Source: Rhodoferax lacus (GTDB taxonomy: Bacteria > Pseudomonadota > Gammaproteobacteria > Burkholderiales > Burkholderiaceae_C). From it: a stretch of DNA of 64,000 bases. This document shows positions 37,981 to 47,531 of this stretch, piece by piece. The position numbers and the translations under genes are program-made. The stretch spans positions 186,001 through 250,000 of the forward strand of contig NZ_QFZK01000004.1 in assembly GCF_003415675.1 (NCBI RefSeq). Direction: 5' to 3'. The notes under the pieces are model-generated. The model ran no database searches and was not told where the DNA came from. It was given only the letters and a program-made list of their open reading frames with translations. Positions within the stretch are counted from its first letter, which is position 1. Each line of letters opens with the position of its first letter.

Positions 37981-38065
37981 TTTTTAGCGCTGCCAGGCCT
38001 TCCTCGGCAGGATGTTCAGAGCGGGCCGCAAGCCCGAAAGTCATGGCTGTCCCCAAGGAGAGCAC

Positions 38066-39334
38066 ATGGCGTCTGATATCCACAATCCCAAACAGGCCTG
38101 GTCGGTCCTGATCGTCAGCACACTGGCGTTTACCGTCTGCTTCATGGTGTGGATGATGTTTGGCGTCATCGGCATCCCGATCAAGAAGCTGCTGGACCTC
38201 AACGCCACGCAGTTCGGCCTCTTGATGGCCACACCGGTGCTCACCGGTTCGCTGATCCGCGTGCCGCTCGGCATCTGGACCGACCGCTTTGGCGGGCGCA
38301 TCGTCATGGCCACGCTGATGGCTGTCACCGTGCCGGCCATCTGGCTCATGGGCTATGCCACGGCCTACTGGCACTTTCTGGTGATCGGCCTGTTTGTGGG
38401 CCTGGCCGGTGGCTCGTTCTCGGTGGGAACACCCTACGTCGCGCGCTGGTTTCCCAAGAGCAAGCAGGGCACGGCCATGGGCATTTACGGCGCGGGCAAC
38501 TCGGGCTCGGCCGTCAACAAATTCATCGCGCCGGTGATTCTGGTGGCCTTTGGCTGGACCGTGGTGCCCCAGGTGTATGCCGCCATCATGGCCTGCACGG
38601 TGGTGGTGTTCTGGCTGTTCAGCCACAGCGACCCGGCCCACCTGGTGCCCAATACGCAGAGCTTCTCCGCCCAGCTCAAGGCGCTCAAAGACCCCAAGGT
38701 GATCAAGTACTGCCAGTACTACAGCATTGTGTTTGGCGGCTATGTGGCCCTGGCCCTGTGGATGGTGCAGTACTACGTGGGCGAGTTCGGTTTGGACATC
38801 CGCGTGGCCGCGCTGCTGGCAGCCTGCTTCTCCTTGCCCGGTGGCGTGCTGCGCGCCGTGGGCGGCGTGCTCTCCGACAAATACGGCGCGCACAGCGTGA
38901 CCTGGTGGGTGCTGTGGGTGAGTTGGGTGTGCCTGTTTTTGCTGTCGTACCCGCAGACTGATTTTTCTGTCATGACGGTCAGCGGCCCGCAGACCTTTCA
39001 CATCGGCTTGAACGTCTACGTCTTCACCGCCCTGATGTTCATCCTGGGCATTGCGTTTGCCTTCGGCAAGGCCAGCGTCTTCAAGTACATCAGCGACGAC
39101 TACGGCCACAACATCGGCGCCATCAGCGGCATCGTCGGCCTGGCCGGTGGTCTGGGCGGATTTGTTTTGCCGATTTTGTTTGGCGCCTTGATGGATCTCA
39201 CGGGCATTCGTTCCAGCGCCTTCATGCTGATGTACGGCGTGGTCTGGGTGTCGCTGATCTGGATGTACTGGACCGAGGTGCGCCGGGGCGAGGTCATGGG
39301 GCGAAATGACCGTTCGCTGCAGCCGCAGATCTGA
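38066..39334 (+). CDS. narK1: Nitrate/nitrite transporter, NarK1 type
   Basis: A 422-residue major-facilitator protein of the nitrate-nitrite porter family with 12 predicted membrane segments. It has the G-rich nitrate-signature segments AGGSFSVGTPYVARWFPKSKQGTAMGIYGAGNSGSA in its first half and GIVGLAGGLGGFVLPILFG in the second, plus the family arginine in LIRVPLG. NarK1-type carriers are proposed nitrate/proton symporters. AAGGAG lies 5 bases before the ATG. NarK2 follows after 21 bases. Confidence 0.92.
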   Translation: MASDIHNPKQAWSVLIVSTLAFTVCFMVWMMFGVIGIPIKKLLDLNATQFGLLMATPVLTGSLIRVPLGIWTDRFGGRIVMATLMAVTVPAIWLMGYATAYWHFLVIGLFVGLAGGSFSVGTPYVARWFPKSKQGTAMGIYGAGNSGSAVNKFIAPVILVAFGWTVVPQVYAAIMACTVVVFWLFSHSDPAHLVPNTQSFSAQLKALKDPKVIKYCQYYSIVFGGYVALALWMVQYYVGEFGLDIRVAALLAACFSLPGGVLRAVGGVLSDKYGAHSVTWWVLWVSWVCLFLLSYPQTDFSVMTVSGPQTFHIGLNVYVFTALMFILGIAFAFGKASVFKYISDDYGHNIGAISGIVGLAGGLGGFVLPILFGALMDLTGIRSSAFMLMYGVVWVSLIWMYWTEVRRGEVMGRNDRSLQPQI

Positions 39335-39355
39335 TTTTTTCTCCGAAGGACTCTT

Positions 39356-41002
39356 ATGACCACCCACACCCTGAACGGTCGCGGCGCCACCAGCGACGCC
39401 GACATTGCCGACTGGCGCCCGGAAGATGAAACCTTCTGGCAGAACACCGGCAAGAAGATTGCCTACCGCAACCTGTGGATTTCCATTCCGGCCCTGCTGT
39501 GCGGCTTTGCCGTGTGGGGCATGTGGGGAATCATCACGGTGCAGATGCTCAACCTGGGCTTCCCGTTCACCAAGGACGAGCTCTTTACGCTGACGGCCAT
39601 TGCAGGCATATCGGGTGCCACCATGCGCATTCCGGCCTCCTTCCTGATCCGCATGGCCGGTGGGCGCAACACCATCTTCCTGACCACGGCCATGCTGCTG
39701 GCGCCGGCCATTGGCACCGGCATGGCGCTGCAGCACCCCGAGTGGCCGCTGTGGGTGTTTCAGCTGATGGCGCTGTGGTCGGGCGTGGGGGGCGGCAACT
39801 TTGCCAGCTCCATGTCCAACATTTCCACGTTCTTCCCCAAGAAGCTGCAGGGCACGGCGCTGGGCCTGAACGCTGGCCTGGGCAACTTTGGCGTGACCAC
39901 CATGCAGATCGTGATTCCGCTGGTGATGACGCTGGGCCTGTTTGGCGCCTTGGGCGGCGAGGCCAAGGTCCTGGTGAAAGACAGCGGCTGGATCTTCGGC
40001 AAGATTGCCGCAGGCACGCCCACCTACATCCAGAACGCCGGTTTTGCCTGGGTGCTGTCGCTGGTGCCGCTGTCCATTCTGTGCTGGTGGGGCATGAACA
40101 ACCTCAAGACCGTGTCGCCCGCCACCGGCAACCCGGTGGTGGCCTTCGCCAAGATCACCTACCTGTACTCGCTGGCCTTTGTTCCCTCCATTGCCATGCT
40201 CTACCTGTACCTGCCGGCGCCCACCGGCTTGGGGCTGCTCAACATGTGGGTGGCCATCCCGCTGGACATTCTGGCGGCTGTGCTGATGATGCGCCTGGCC
40301 GCCTTTGGCGCGATGAAGGAGAACGTGCAAAAGCAGTTTGCCATCTTCAGCAACAAGCACACCTGGACGATGACGGCGCTGTATGTGGTGACCTTCGGCA
40401 GCTTTATCGGCTTCTCCATGGCACTGCCCCTGGCCATCACGGTGATCTTTGGTTTTCAGCATATTCCGGATGCGGCTGGCATCCTGCAGCACACCCTGAA
40501 AAATCCCAACGCGCCGTCGGCCCTCACCTACGCCTGGATGGGCCCCTTTGTGGGTGCGGCCGTGCGCCCGTTGGGTGGTTGGATCTCTGACAAGGTGGGC
40601 GGCTCCATCGTCACGCAGATGATCTCGGCGGTGATGGTGCTTGCGTCAGCTGCAGTGGGCTATGTGATGTTGCAGGCCTACGGCTCGGCCACGCCGGAGC
40701 AGTACTTCCCGATGTTCATGGGTTTGTTCATCGTGCTGTTTGCTGCCAGCGGCATTGGCAACGGCTCGACCTTTCGCAGCGTGGGCTTCATCTTTGACCG
40801 CCAGCAAGCGGGGCCCGTGTTGGGCTGGACCTCTGCTGTTGCAGCCTACGGCGCCTTTATTGCCCCTGTGCTCATTGGGCAGCAGATCAAGGCCGGTACG
40901 CCGCAGTTTGCGTTCTATGGGTTTTCTGTTTTCTATGCGCTGTGTCTGGTGTTGAACTGGTGGTTTTATCTGCGCGCCGGTTCGGAGATCAAGAACCCAT
41001 GA
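39356..41002 (+). CDS. narK2: Nitrate/nitrite antiporter, NarK2 type
   Basis: A 548-residue major-facilitator protein. It carries the nitrate-porter arginine (MRIPASFLIRMAGGRN), GVGGGNFASSMSNISTFFPKKLQGTALGLNAGLGNFG and the second-half signature GPFVGAAVRPLGGWISDKVGGS. It is longer than NarK1 because of an N-terminal extension of about 40 residues and a long central loop. NarK2-type carriers exchange nitrate for nitrite. It forms the classical narK1-narK2 pair upstream of narGHJI. Confidence 0.92.
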   Translation: MTTHTLNGRGATSDADIADWRPEDETFWQNTGKKIAYRNLWISIPALLCGFAVWGMWGIITVQMLNLGFPFTKDELFTLTAIAGISGATMRIPASFLIRMAGGRNTIFLTTAMLLAPAIGTGMALQHPEWPLWVFQLMALWSGVGGGNFASSMSNISTFFPKKLQGTALGLNAGLGNFGVTTMQIVIPLVMTLGLFGALGGEAKVLVKDSGWIFGKIAAGTPTYIQNAGFAWVLSLVPLSILCWWGMNNLKTVSPATGNPVVAFAKITYLYSLAFVPSIAMLYLYLPAPTGLGLLNMWVAIPLDILAAVLMMRLAAFGAMKENVQKQFAIFSNKHTWTMTALYVVTFGSFIGFSMALPLAITVIFGFQHIPDAAGILQHTLKNPNAPSALTYAWMGPFVGAAVRPLGGWISDKVGGSIVTQMISAVMVLASAAVGYVMLQAYGSATPEQYFPMFMGLFIVLFAASGIGNGSTFRSVGFIFDRQQAGPVLGWTSAVAAYGAFIAPVLIGQQIKAGTPQFAFYGFSVFYALCLVLNWWFYLRAGSEIKNP

Positions 41003-41096
41003 AGTCACTTTTTGTCACTGTGTTGCACAGGGGTCGGGGGGGCGCGGTCACTTCACGCCTCTGCTTCTTCGGGCCTCAGGCCGACGTGGCACTCCG

Positions 41097-41347
41097 TTCC
41101 TTCCGTGTCCCCCGGCCTTCGGCCTCCTCCTTTACCTACAGGAACGAAGCGCCACACCGTCCTGAGTCCGCCAGCGTTGTTGGCACGCAGAGGGCAAGCA
41201 GTCCGAAGGCAACCAGCGTTGTTGGCACGCAAAGGGAGTCCATGCATTCAGCCATTGCGTACCAACACTCCTCGCAGCCGAGGGCAGTGGGGTGGGTGTT
41301 TCCGGTAGGTAAAGGAGGAGCCCGAAGGGCGGGGGACACGGACGGAA
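41097..41347. repeat. Intergenic repeat element with long inverted ends between narK2 and narG
   Basis: Two arms of about 43 bases, 41097-41139 and 41305-41347, are inverted copies with only three mismatches. Between them two direct copies of a 24-base unit (CCAGCGTTGTTGGCACGCA followed by G/A and AGGG) stand at 41171-41194 and 41213-41236, one mismatch apart. No transposase is present. It fills most of the 427-base gap 41003-41429, which holds no credible gene. It resembles a non-autonomous, REP- or MITE-like element; similar sequence is remembered from Comamonadaceae genomes but was not searched. Confidence 0.75.
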
Positions 41348-41429
41348 ATATCCACCCCGCTGACCTCGGCCCCCACACAAGCAGCCAAACAAACATGACC
41401 AAGCAAACGCATTTCACCTGGAGCAAACC

Positions 41430-44400
41430 ATGAGCCATTTTCTGGACCGCCTGAGCCACTTCTCGGCCCCCAAGGAAAGCTTTTCCGACGGCCACGGCGT
41501 GACCACCGCGGAAGACCGTACCTGGGAAGACGCCTACCGCGACCGCTGGGCCCACGACAAAATCGTGCGCAGCACCCACGGCGTCAATTGCACGGGCTCG
41601 TGCTCGTGGAAAATCTATGTGAAGGGCGGCATCGTCACCTGGGAAACCCAGCAGACCGACTACCCCCGCACCCGGCCCGACCTGCCCAACCACGAGCCAC
41701 GCGGCTGCGCCCGCGGTGCCTCGTATTCGTGGTACCTGTACAGCGCCAACCGCGTCAAATACCCCATGATCCGCGCCCGCTTGCTCACGCATTGGCGCGC
41801 CGCGCTGGCCGTGGCCAAGAGCCCGGTGGATGCCTGGGCCGCGATTGTGGAAAACGCCGACGCGCGCACTGAGTGGACCCGGCAGCGCGGCTTGGGCGGC
41901 TTTGTGCGCAGCACCTGGGAAGAGATCAACCAGCTCATTGCCAGCGCCAACGTCTACACCGCCAAAAAGTATGGCCCGGACCGCGTGATCGGCTTCTCGC
42001 CTATCCCCGCCATGAGTATGGTCAGCTACGCCGCAGGCAGCCGCTACCTGAGCCTGATAGGCGGCGTATGCATGAGCTTTTACGACTGGTATTGCGACTT
42101 GCCCCCAGCCTCTCCCCAGGTGTGGGGTGAGCAGACCGACGTGCCCGAATCGGCCGACTGGTACAACTCCACCTTCATCATCGCCTGGGGCTCCAACGTG
42201 CCCCAGACCCGCACGCCCGACGCCCACTTCTTCACCGAGGTGCGCTACAAGGGCGCCAAGACCGTGGCCATCACGCCCGACTATGCCGAGATCAGCAAGC
42301 TGGCCGATCTGTGGATGCACCCCAAGCAAGGCACCGATGCAGCCGTGGCCATGGCCATGGGCCACGTGATCCTCAAAGAGTTCTACTTCGAGAAGCGCTC
42401 CGCGTATTTCGATGACTACGTGCGCCGCTATACCGACATGCCGAATCTGGTGCAGCTGGAGGAACGCAAGCTGCCCGACGGCCGCACGGTGCTGGTGCCC
42501 GGCGCCTACCTGCGCGCCAGCGACTTCAATGGCAAGCTGGGCCAGGCCAACAACCCCGAGTGGAAAACACTGGCCATAGACACCAGCGACAAGATCGTGG
42601 TGCCCAATGGCAGCATTGGTTTTCGCTGGGGTGCGGAAGACCGCACCGACGTGGGCAAGTGGAACCTGGAAGACAAGGAAGCGCGCCATGACGGTGACGT
42701 CAAACTCAAGCTGAGTCTGATGGAAGCGTCTGACGGCGGAGTGGCTGCCGACTATGACGTGGGCGATGTGGGCTTCCCGTACTTCGGCGGCATCCGCACA
42801 CCCAACTTCAGCGCCAACCAGCAGGACGCTGCGGTGGACGACATCCTGGTGCGCAAGGTGCCGGTGCGTCGCATCAAACTGGGCAAGGCCGGTGAAGAGC
42901 GCTATGCACTCGTTGCCACCGTGTTCGATCTGACGGTGGCCAACTACGGTGTCTCGCGTGGTCTGCCTGGAGAAAACGCCGCCCTCAACTATGACGAAGA
43001 CACACCGTACACCCCCGCCTGGCAAGAGAAGATCACCGGCGTCAAGCGCGACCAGATCATTGCTGTTGCGCGTCAGTTTGCCGACAACGCCGACAAGACC
43101 AAAGGCAAGTCCATGGTCATCATCGGCGCTGCCATGAACCACTGGTACCACAGCGACATGAACTACCGCGGCATCATCAACATGCTGATGATGTGCGGCT
43201 GCATAGGCCAAAGCGGCGGCGGCTGGGCCCACTATGTGGGGCAGGAAAAATTGCGCCCACAGACCGGCTGGACCGCGCTGGCCTTTGCCCTGGACTGGGT
43301 GCGCCCACCCCGGCAGATGAACAGCACCAGCTTCTTCTACGCCCACACCGACCAGTGGCGCTACGAAAAGCTGGGTGTGGAAGAAATCCTCTCGCCCCTG
43401 GCCGACAAATCCAAATACGGCGGCAGCCTGATTGACTACAACGTGCGCGCCGAGCGCATGGGCTGGCTGCCCAGTGCGCCGCAGCTGCAGACCAACTCCT
43501 TCCAGGTTGTGAAGGACGCCACCGCCGCGGGCATGGACCCCAAAGACTACGTGGTGAAGTCGCTCAAGGACGGTTCGCTGAAGATGAGCTGCGAGGACCC
43601 GGACCACCCGCAAAACTGGCCGCGCAATATGTTTGTGTGGCGCAGTAACCTGCTGGGATCGAGCGGCAAGGGCCATGAATATTTCATGAAGCATTTGCTT
43701 GGCACCACCCACGGCGTGCAGGGCAAGGACCTGGGTGTGGACGATGCCAAGCCGGCCGAGGTGGTCTGGCACAAGGACGCACCCGAAGGCAAGCTGGACC
43801 TGCTGGTCACGCTGGACTTCCGCATGAGCACCACCTGCCTGTACTCCGACATCGTGCTGCCCACTGCCACCTGGTACGAGAAGAACGACCTCAACACCAG
43901 CGACATGCACCCCTTCATCCACCCGCTCTCCACCGCGGTGGACCCGGCCTGGCAAAGCAAGTCGGACTGGGAAATCTACAAGGGCTTTGCCGAGGCCTAC
44001 AGCAAGGTGTGTGTAGGCCACCTGGGTGTGGAAAAAGAAGTGGTGCTCACGCCCCTGATGCACGACACGCCAGCCGAGCTGGCCCAGCCCTTTGGTGTGA
44101 GTGACTGGAAGCGCGGTGAATGCGAACTCATCCCCGGCAAGACCGGCCCCAGCATCGCCGTGGTGGAGCGCGACTACCCCAATGTGTTCAAGCGTTTCAC
44201 AGCCCTGGGGCCCCTCATGGAGAAGGCCGGCAACGGCGGCAAGGGCATTGGCTGGGACACCAAGACCGAGGTCAAGCAACTCGCTGAATTGAATGGCCGG
44301 GTGCATGCCGAAGGCGTGACCAAAGGCATGGCAAAAATAGAAAGCGATATCGACGCCTGCGAGGTGGTGTTGCAACTCGCCCCCGAGACCAACGGCCATG

Positions 44401-45236
44401 TGGCCGTCAAGGCCTGGGAGGCACTGAGCAAAATCACCGGGCGCGACCACACCCACCTGGCCATCCACCGCGAAGACGAAAAGATCCGCTTCCGCGACAT
44501 CCAGGCCCAGCCGCGCAAGATTATTTCTTCGCCCACGTGGAGCGGCATCGAGAGTGAAACCGTGAGCTACAACGCCGGCTACACCAATGTGCATGAGCTG
44601 ATCCCATGGCGCACCCTGACCGGACGTCAGCACTTCTACCTGGACCACCCCTGGATGATCGCCTTTGGCGAGGGGCTGACCAGCTACAGGCCCCCCGTGG
44701 ACCTGAAGGCCGTGACCGGCATCATGGACCGCAAGCCCAATGGCAACAAGGAAATCTCCTTGAACTTCATCACGCCGCACCAGAAGTGGGGCATCCACAG
44801 CACGTACACCGACAACCTGATGATGCTCACGCTCAACCGCGGTGGCCCGGTGATCTGGCTGAGCGAAGACGACGCCCGAGCGGCTGGCATTGTGGACAAC
44901 GACTGGGTCGAGCTGTTCAACATCAACGGCGCCATTGCGGCCCGTGCGGTGGTGAGCCAGCGCGTCAAGGTGGGCATGGTGATGATGTACCACGCGCAGG
45001 AAAAAATCATCAACACCCCCGGTGCCGAAATCACCGGCACACGCGGCGGCATCCACAACTCGGTGACCCGCATCGTGACCAAGCCCACCCACATGATTGG
45101 CGGCTACGCGCAGTTCAGCTACGGCTTCAACTACTACGGAACTATCGGCACCAACCGCGATGAGTTTGTGGTGGTGCGCAAGATGCGCAAGATCGATTGG
45201 CTCGACGGTGAAGCCCCCGCAACGGTTCAGGCCTGA
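41430..45236 (+). CDS. narG: Respiratory nitrate reductase, alpha subunit
   Basis: A 1268-residue molybdenum enzyme of the NarG class. The N-terminal FS0 cluster motif is H50-x3-C54-x3-C58 (STHGVNCTGSCSWKIYVKGG) with the last Cys in EPRGCARG. The molybdenum-ligating aspartate region is QVWGEQTDVPESADWYNSTFII, and the molybdopterin segments continue through LDFRMSTTCLYSDIVLPTATWYEKNDLNTSDMHPF to the C-terminal dinucleotide domain. It reduces nitrate to nitrite on the cytoplasmic side of the membrane. GGAG precedes the ATG. narH follows after 12 bases. Confidence 0.97.
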   Translation: MSHFLDRLSHFSAPKESFSDGHGVTTAEDRTWEDAYRDRWAHDKIVRSTHGVNCTGSCSWKIYVKGGIVTWETQQTDYPRTRPDLPNHEPRGCARGASYSWYLYSANRVKYPMIRARLLTHWRAALAVAKSPVDAWAAIVENADARTEWTRQRGLGGFVRSTWEEINQLIASANVYTAKKYGPDRVIGFSPIPAMSMVSYAAGSRYLSLIGGVCMSFYDWYCDLPPASPQVWGEQTDVPESADWYNSTFIIAWGSNVPQTRTPDAHFFTEVRYKGAKTVAITPDYAEISKLADLWMHPKQGTDAAVAMAMGHVILKEFYFEKRSAYFDDYVRRYTDMPNLVQLEERKLPDGRTVLVPGAYLRASDFNGKLGQANNPEWKTLAIDTSDKIVVPNGSIGFRWGAEDRTDVGKWNLEDKEARHDGDVKLKLSLMEASDGGVAADYDVGDVGFPYFGGIRTPNFSANQQDAAVDDILVRKVPVRRIKLGKAGEERYALVATVFDLTVANYGVSRGLPGENAALNYDEDTPYTPAWQEKITGVKRDQIIAVARQFADNADKTKGKSMVIIGAAMNHWYHSDMNYRGIINMLMMCGCIGQSGGGWAHYVGQEKLRPQTGWTALAFALDWVRPPRQMNSTSFFYAHTDQWRYEKLGVEEILSPLADKSKYGGSLIDYNVRAERMGWLPSAPQLQTNSFQVVKDATAAGMDPKDYVVKSLKDGSLKMSCEDPDHPQNWPRNMFVWRSNLLGSSGKGHEYFMKHLLGTTHGVQGKDLGVDDAKPAEVVWHKDAPEGKLDLLVTLDFRMSTTCLYSDIVLPTATWYEKNDLNTSDMHPFIHPLSTAVDPAWQSKSDWEIYKGFAEAYSKVCVGHLGVEKEVVLTPLMHDTPAELAQPFGVSDWKRGECELIPGKTGPSIAVVERDYPNVFKRFTALGPLMEKAGNGGKGIGWDTKTEVKQLAELNGRVHAEGVTKGMAKIESDIDACEVVLQLAPETNGHVAVKAWEALSKITGRDHTHLAIHREDEKIRFRDIQAQPRKIISSPTWSGIESETVSYNAGYTNVHELIPWRTLTGRQHFYLDHPWMIAFGEGLTSYRPPVDLKAVTGIMDRKPNGNKEISLNFITPHQKWGIHSTYTDNLMMLTLNRGGPVIWLSEDDARAAGIVDNDWVELFNINGAIAARAVVSQRVKVGMVMMYHAQEKIINTPGAEITGTRGGIHNSVTRIVTKPTHMIGGYAQFSYGFNYYGTIGTNRDEFVVVRKMRKIDWLDGEAPATVQA

Positions 45237-45248
45237 GGAGAATACAAA

Positions 45249-46781
45249 ATGAAAATACGCGCCCAAATCGCCATGGTGCTCAACCTGGACAAGTGCATTG
45301 GTTGCCACACCTGTTCGGTCACCTGCAAGAACGTCTGGACCAGTCGCCCTGGCATGGAGTACGCCTGGTTCAACAACGTGGAAACCAAGCCCGGCATCGG
45401 CTACCCCAAGGAGTGGGAAAACCAGGACAAGTGGAACGGTGGCTGGATTCGCAAAGCCGACGGCTCGATTGAGCCGCGTCAGGGCGGCAAGTGGAAGCTG
45501 CTCATGCGCATCTTCTCCAACCCCAACCTGCCGCAGATCGACGACTACTACGAGCCCTACACCTTCGACTACGACCACCTGCAGTCCGCACCCGAGACCA
45601 AGCACGCGCCGACAGCACGCCCACGCAGCCTGATCACGGGCAAGCGCATGGAGAAGATCGAGTGGGGCCCCAACTGGGAAGAGATCCTGGGCGGCGAATT
45701 CTCCAAGCGCAGCAAGGACGCCAACCTGGCCAACTTCGACCAGGTGCAAAAAGACATGGTGGGCCAGTTCGAAAACACCTTCATGATGTACCTGCCGCGC
45801 CTGTGCGAGCACTGCCTGAACCCGGCCTGCGTGGCAAGCTGCCCCAGCGGCTCTATTTACAAACGCGAAGACGACGGCATTGTGCTGATCGACCAGGACA
45901 AGTGCCGCGGCTGGCGCATGTGCGTCTCTGGCTGCCCCTACAAGAAGATTTACTACAACTGGAAAAGCGGCAAGGCCGAGAAGTGCATCTTCTGCTACCC
46001 GCGCATCGAAGCCGGGCAACCCACGGTGTGCAGCGAGACCTGCGTGGGCCGCATCCGCTACCTGGGCGTGGTGCTGTATGACGCAGACCGCATTGCCGAA
46101 GCCGCCAGTGTGAAGGATGAGAAAGACCTGTACCAGGCGCAGCTGGACATCTTCCTCAACCCCAATGACCCGGCCGTGATTGCCCAGGCCCGCAAGGACG
46201 GCATTCCCGAGGCCTGGCTGATCGGTGCGCGCAACAGCCCGGTCTACAAGATGGCGGTGGATTGGAAAGTGGCCCTGCCCCTGCACCCCGAGTACCGCAC
46301 GCTGCCCATGGTCTGGTATGTGCCGCCCTTGTCGCCCATCACCAGTGCCGCCAACGCCGGCCACATCGGCATCAATGGCGAGATCCCAGACATTGCCCAG
46401 ATGCGCATCCCCGTGCAGTACCTGGCCAATCTGCTCACTGCCGGTGACACCGCCCCCGTGGTGCGCGCCCTGGAACGCATGCTGGCCATGCGCGCCTTCC
46501 AGCGCAGCAAGCATGTGGACCAGGAGCAAAACCTGGCCGTGCTGGAGCAGGTGGGCCTGACCGTGGCCCAGGTGGAAGAGATGTACCAGATCATGGCGAT
46601 TGCCAATTACGAAGACCGCTTCGTGATCCCCACCAGCCACCGCGAATACGCCGAGAACACCTTTGACCTGCGCGGCGGCTGCGGCTTCTCGTTTGGCAAT
46701 GGCTGCTCGGATGGCGAGTCAGAGACCAGCCTGTTCGGCGGCACCAAGCCCCGCACCATTCCTATCAAGTCCTACGTCTAA
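45249..46781 (+). CDS. narH: Respiratory nitrate reductase, beta subunit
   Basis: A 510-residue iron-sulfur protein that carries electrons from NarI to NarG. Four cysteine groups are visible: CIGCHTCSVTCKNVW (about 16-30), CEHCLNPACVASCPSG, CRGWRMCVSGCPYKK (the Trp in place of one Cys marks the 3Fe-4S cluster) and CIFCYPRIEAGQPTVCSETCVGR. GAGGAG stands before the ATG. Confidence 0.97.
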   Translation: MKIRAQIAMVLNLDKCIGCHTCSVTCKNVWTSRPGMEYAWFNNVETKPGIGYPKEWENQDKWNGGWIRKADGSIEPRQGGKWKLLMRIFSNPNLPQIDDYYEPYTFDYDHLQSAPETKHAPTARPRSLITGKRMEKIEWGPNWEEILGGEFSKRSKDANLANFDQVQKDMVGQFENTFMMYLPRLCEHCLNPACVASCPSGSIYKREDDGIVLIDQDKCRGWRMCVSGCPYKKIYYNWKSGKAEKCIFCYPRIEAGQPTVCSETCVGRIRYLGVVLYDADRIAEAASVKDEKDLYQAQLDIFLNPNDPAVIAQARKDGIPEAWLIGARNSPVYKMAVDWKVALPLHPEYRTLPMVWYVPPLSPITSAANAGHIGINGEIPDIAQMRIPVQYLANLLTAGDTAPVVRALERMLAMRAFQRSKHVDQEQNLAVLEQVGLTVAQVEEMYQIMAIANYEDRFVIPTSHREYAENTFDLRGGCGFSFGNGCSDGESETSLFGGTKPRTIPIKSYV

Positions 46782-46793
46782 GGAAAGCACGCC

Positions 46794-47531
46794 ATGAAAC
46801 CCAACCGATACTCCCTGCGTGCACTGGCCGCCTTTCTGGGCTATCCCGATGCCGAATTGCGCGCGCATTTGCCCGAGCTGATGCAGGCCATAGACACCGA
46901 GGCCGTCATCCCCGTGGCACGCCGCGCCGAACTGCACAGCCTGGCGGTGCAGCTCAGGGGGCTGGACCCGATGGAGGTGGAAGCGCGCTACGTGGAAACA
47001 TTCGACCGCGGCCGCGCCACCTCGCTGCATATGTTCGAGCACATCCACGGCGACTCGCGCGACCGCGGCCCGGCCATGGTGGACCTGGTGCAGACCTACG
47101 AAAAGGCCGGTCTGTTCCTGGCCCCCGAAGAGCTGCCCGACCACTTGTGCGTGGTGCTGGAGTTTGCTTCCACGCAACCGCCCAAACTGGCGGCTGATTT
47201 TCTGGGTGAGATGGCCCACATCCTGAGCGCTGTGTTCAGCGCGCTGCTGCAACGCGGCAGCCCCTATGCCGCTGCCGTGGCCGCTGTGTTGGAGCTGGCG
47301 GGCCAGAAGGTGCAGGCCGTTCCCATCGTCGCGGACGAGGCCATGGACGACGTCTGGCAGGAACCCGAGGCCTTTGATGGCTGCAGTACCAAGGGCCAGT
47401 CCAAGCCGGGCGAGGCCCAGCCCATCCACATCGTGCGCAAGACGGCCGCGCCTGCCGCTGCAACGGCGTCCCCAGCCACGCCCGCATCCGTTTTTGCCAA
47501 GGGGAACAACACCCAAGGAGCCCGCATATGA
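46794..47531 (+). CDS. narJ: Nitrate reductase molybdenum cofactor assembly chaperone
   Basis: A 245-residue helical protein of the NarJ/TorD family, with LAAFLGYPDAELRAHLPEL at the start and RYVETFDRGRATSLHMFEHIHGDSRDRGPAMVDL in the middle, the family's most conserved segment. It binds apo-NarG during cofactor insertion and membrane attachment. The C-terminal 60 residues are Ala/Pro-rich and variable. It overlaps narI by 4 bases (ATGA). Confidence 0.94.
   Translation: MKPNRYSLRALAAFLGYPDAELRAHLPELMQAIDTEAVIPVARRAELHSLAVQLRGLDPMEVEARYVETFDRGRATSLHMFEHIHGDSRDRGPAMVDLVQTYEKAGLFLAPEELPDHLCVVLEFASTQPPKLAADFLGEMAHILSAVFSALLQRGSPYAAAVAAVLELAGQKVQAVPIVADEAMDDVWQEPEAFDGCSTKGQSKPGEAQPIHIVRKTAAPAAATASPATPASVFAKGNNTQGARI

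Noticed and set aside
37955..40492. An 845-codon open frame antisense to narK1 and narK2
   Set aside because: The translation is His/Gln/Gly-rich and has no domain; it is the reverse frame of two clear transporters.
41171..41236. Two 24-base repeats as a possible CRISPR array
   Set aside because: There are only two units, the interval of 18 bases is too short for a spacer, and no cas gene is in the window.
41012..41433. Short open frames inside the narK2-narG gap on both strands
   Set aside because: They run through inverted and direct repeats, encode repeated peptides, and lack ribosome sites. They are explained better by the repeat element.
41136..46640. A 1834-codon open frame antisense to narG and narH
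   Set aside because: It mirrors strongly biased GC-rich codons of narGH, has low-complexity His/Gly/Val-rich sequence with no recognisable domain, and the plus-strand genes are certain. It is a codon-bias artefact.
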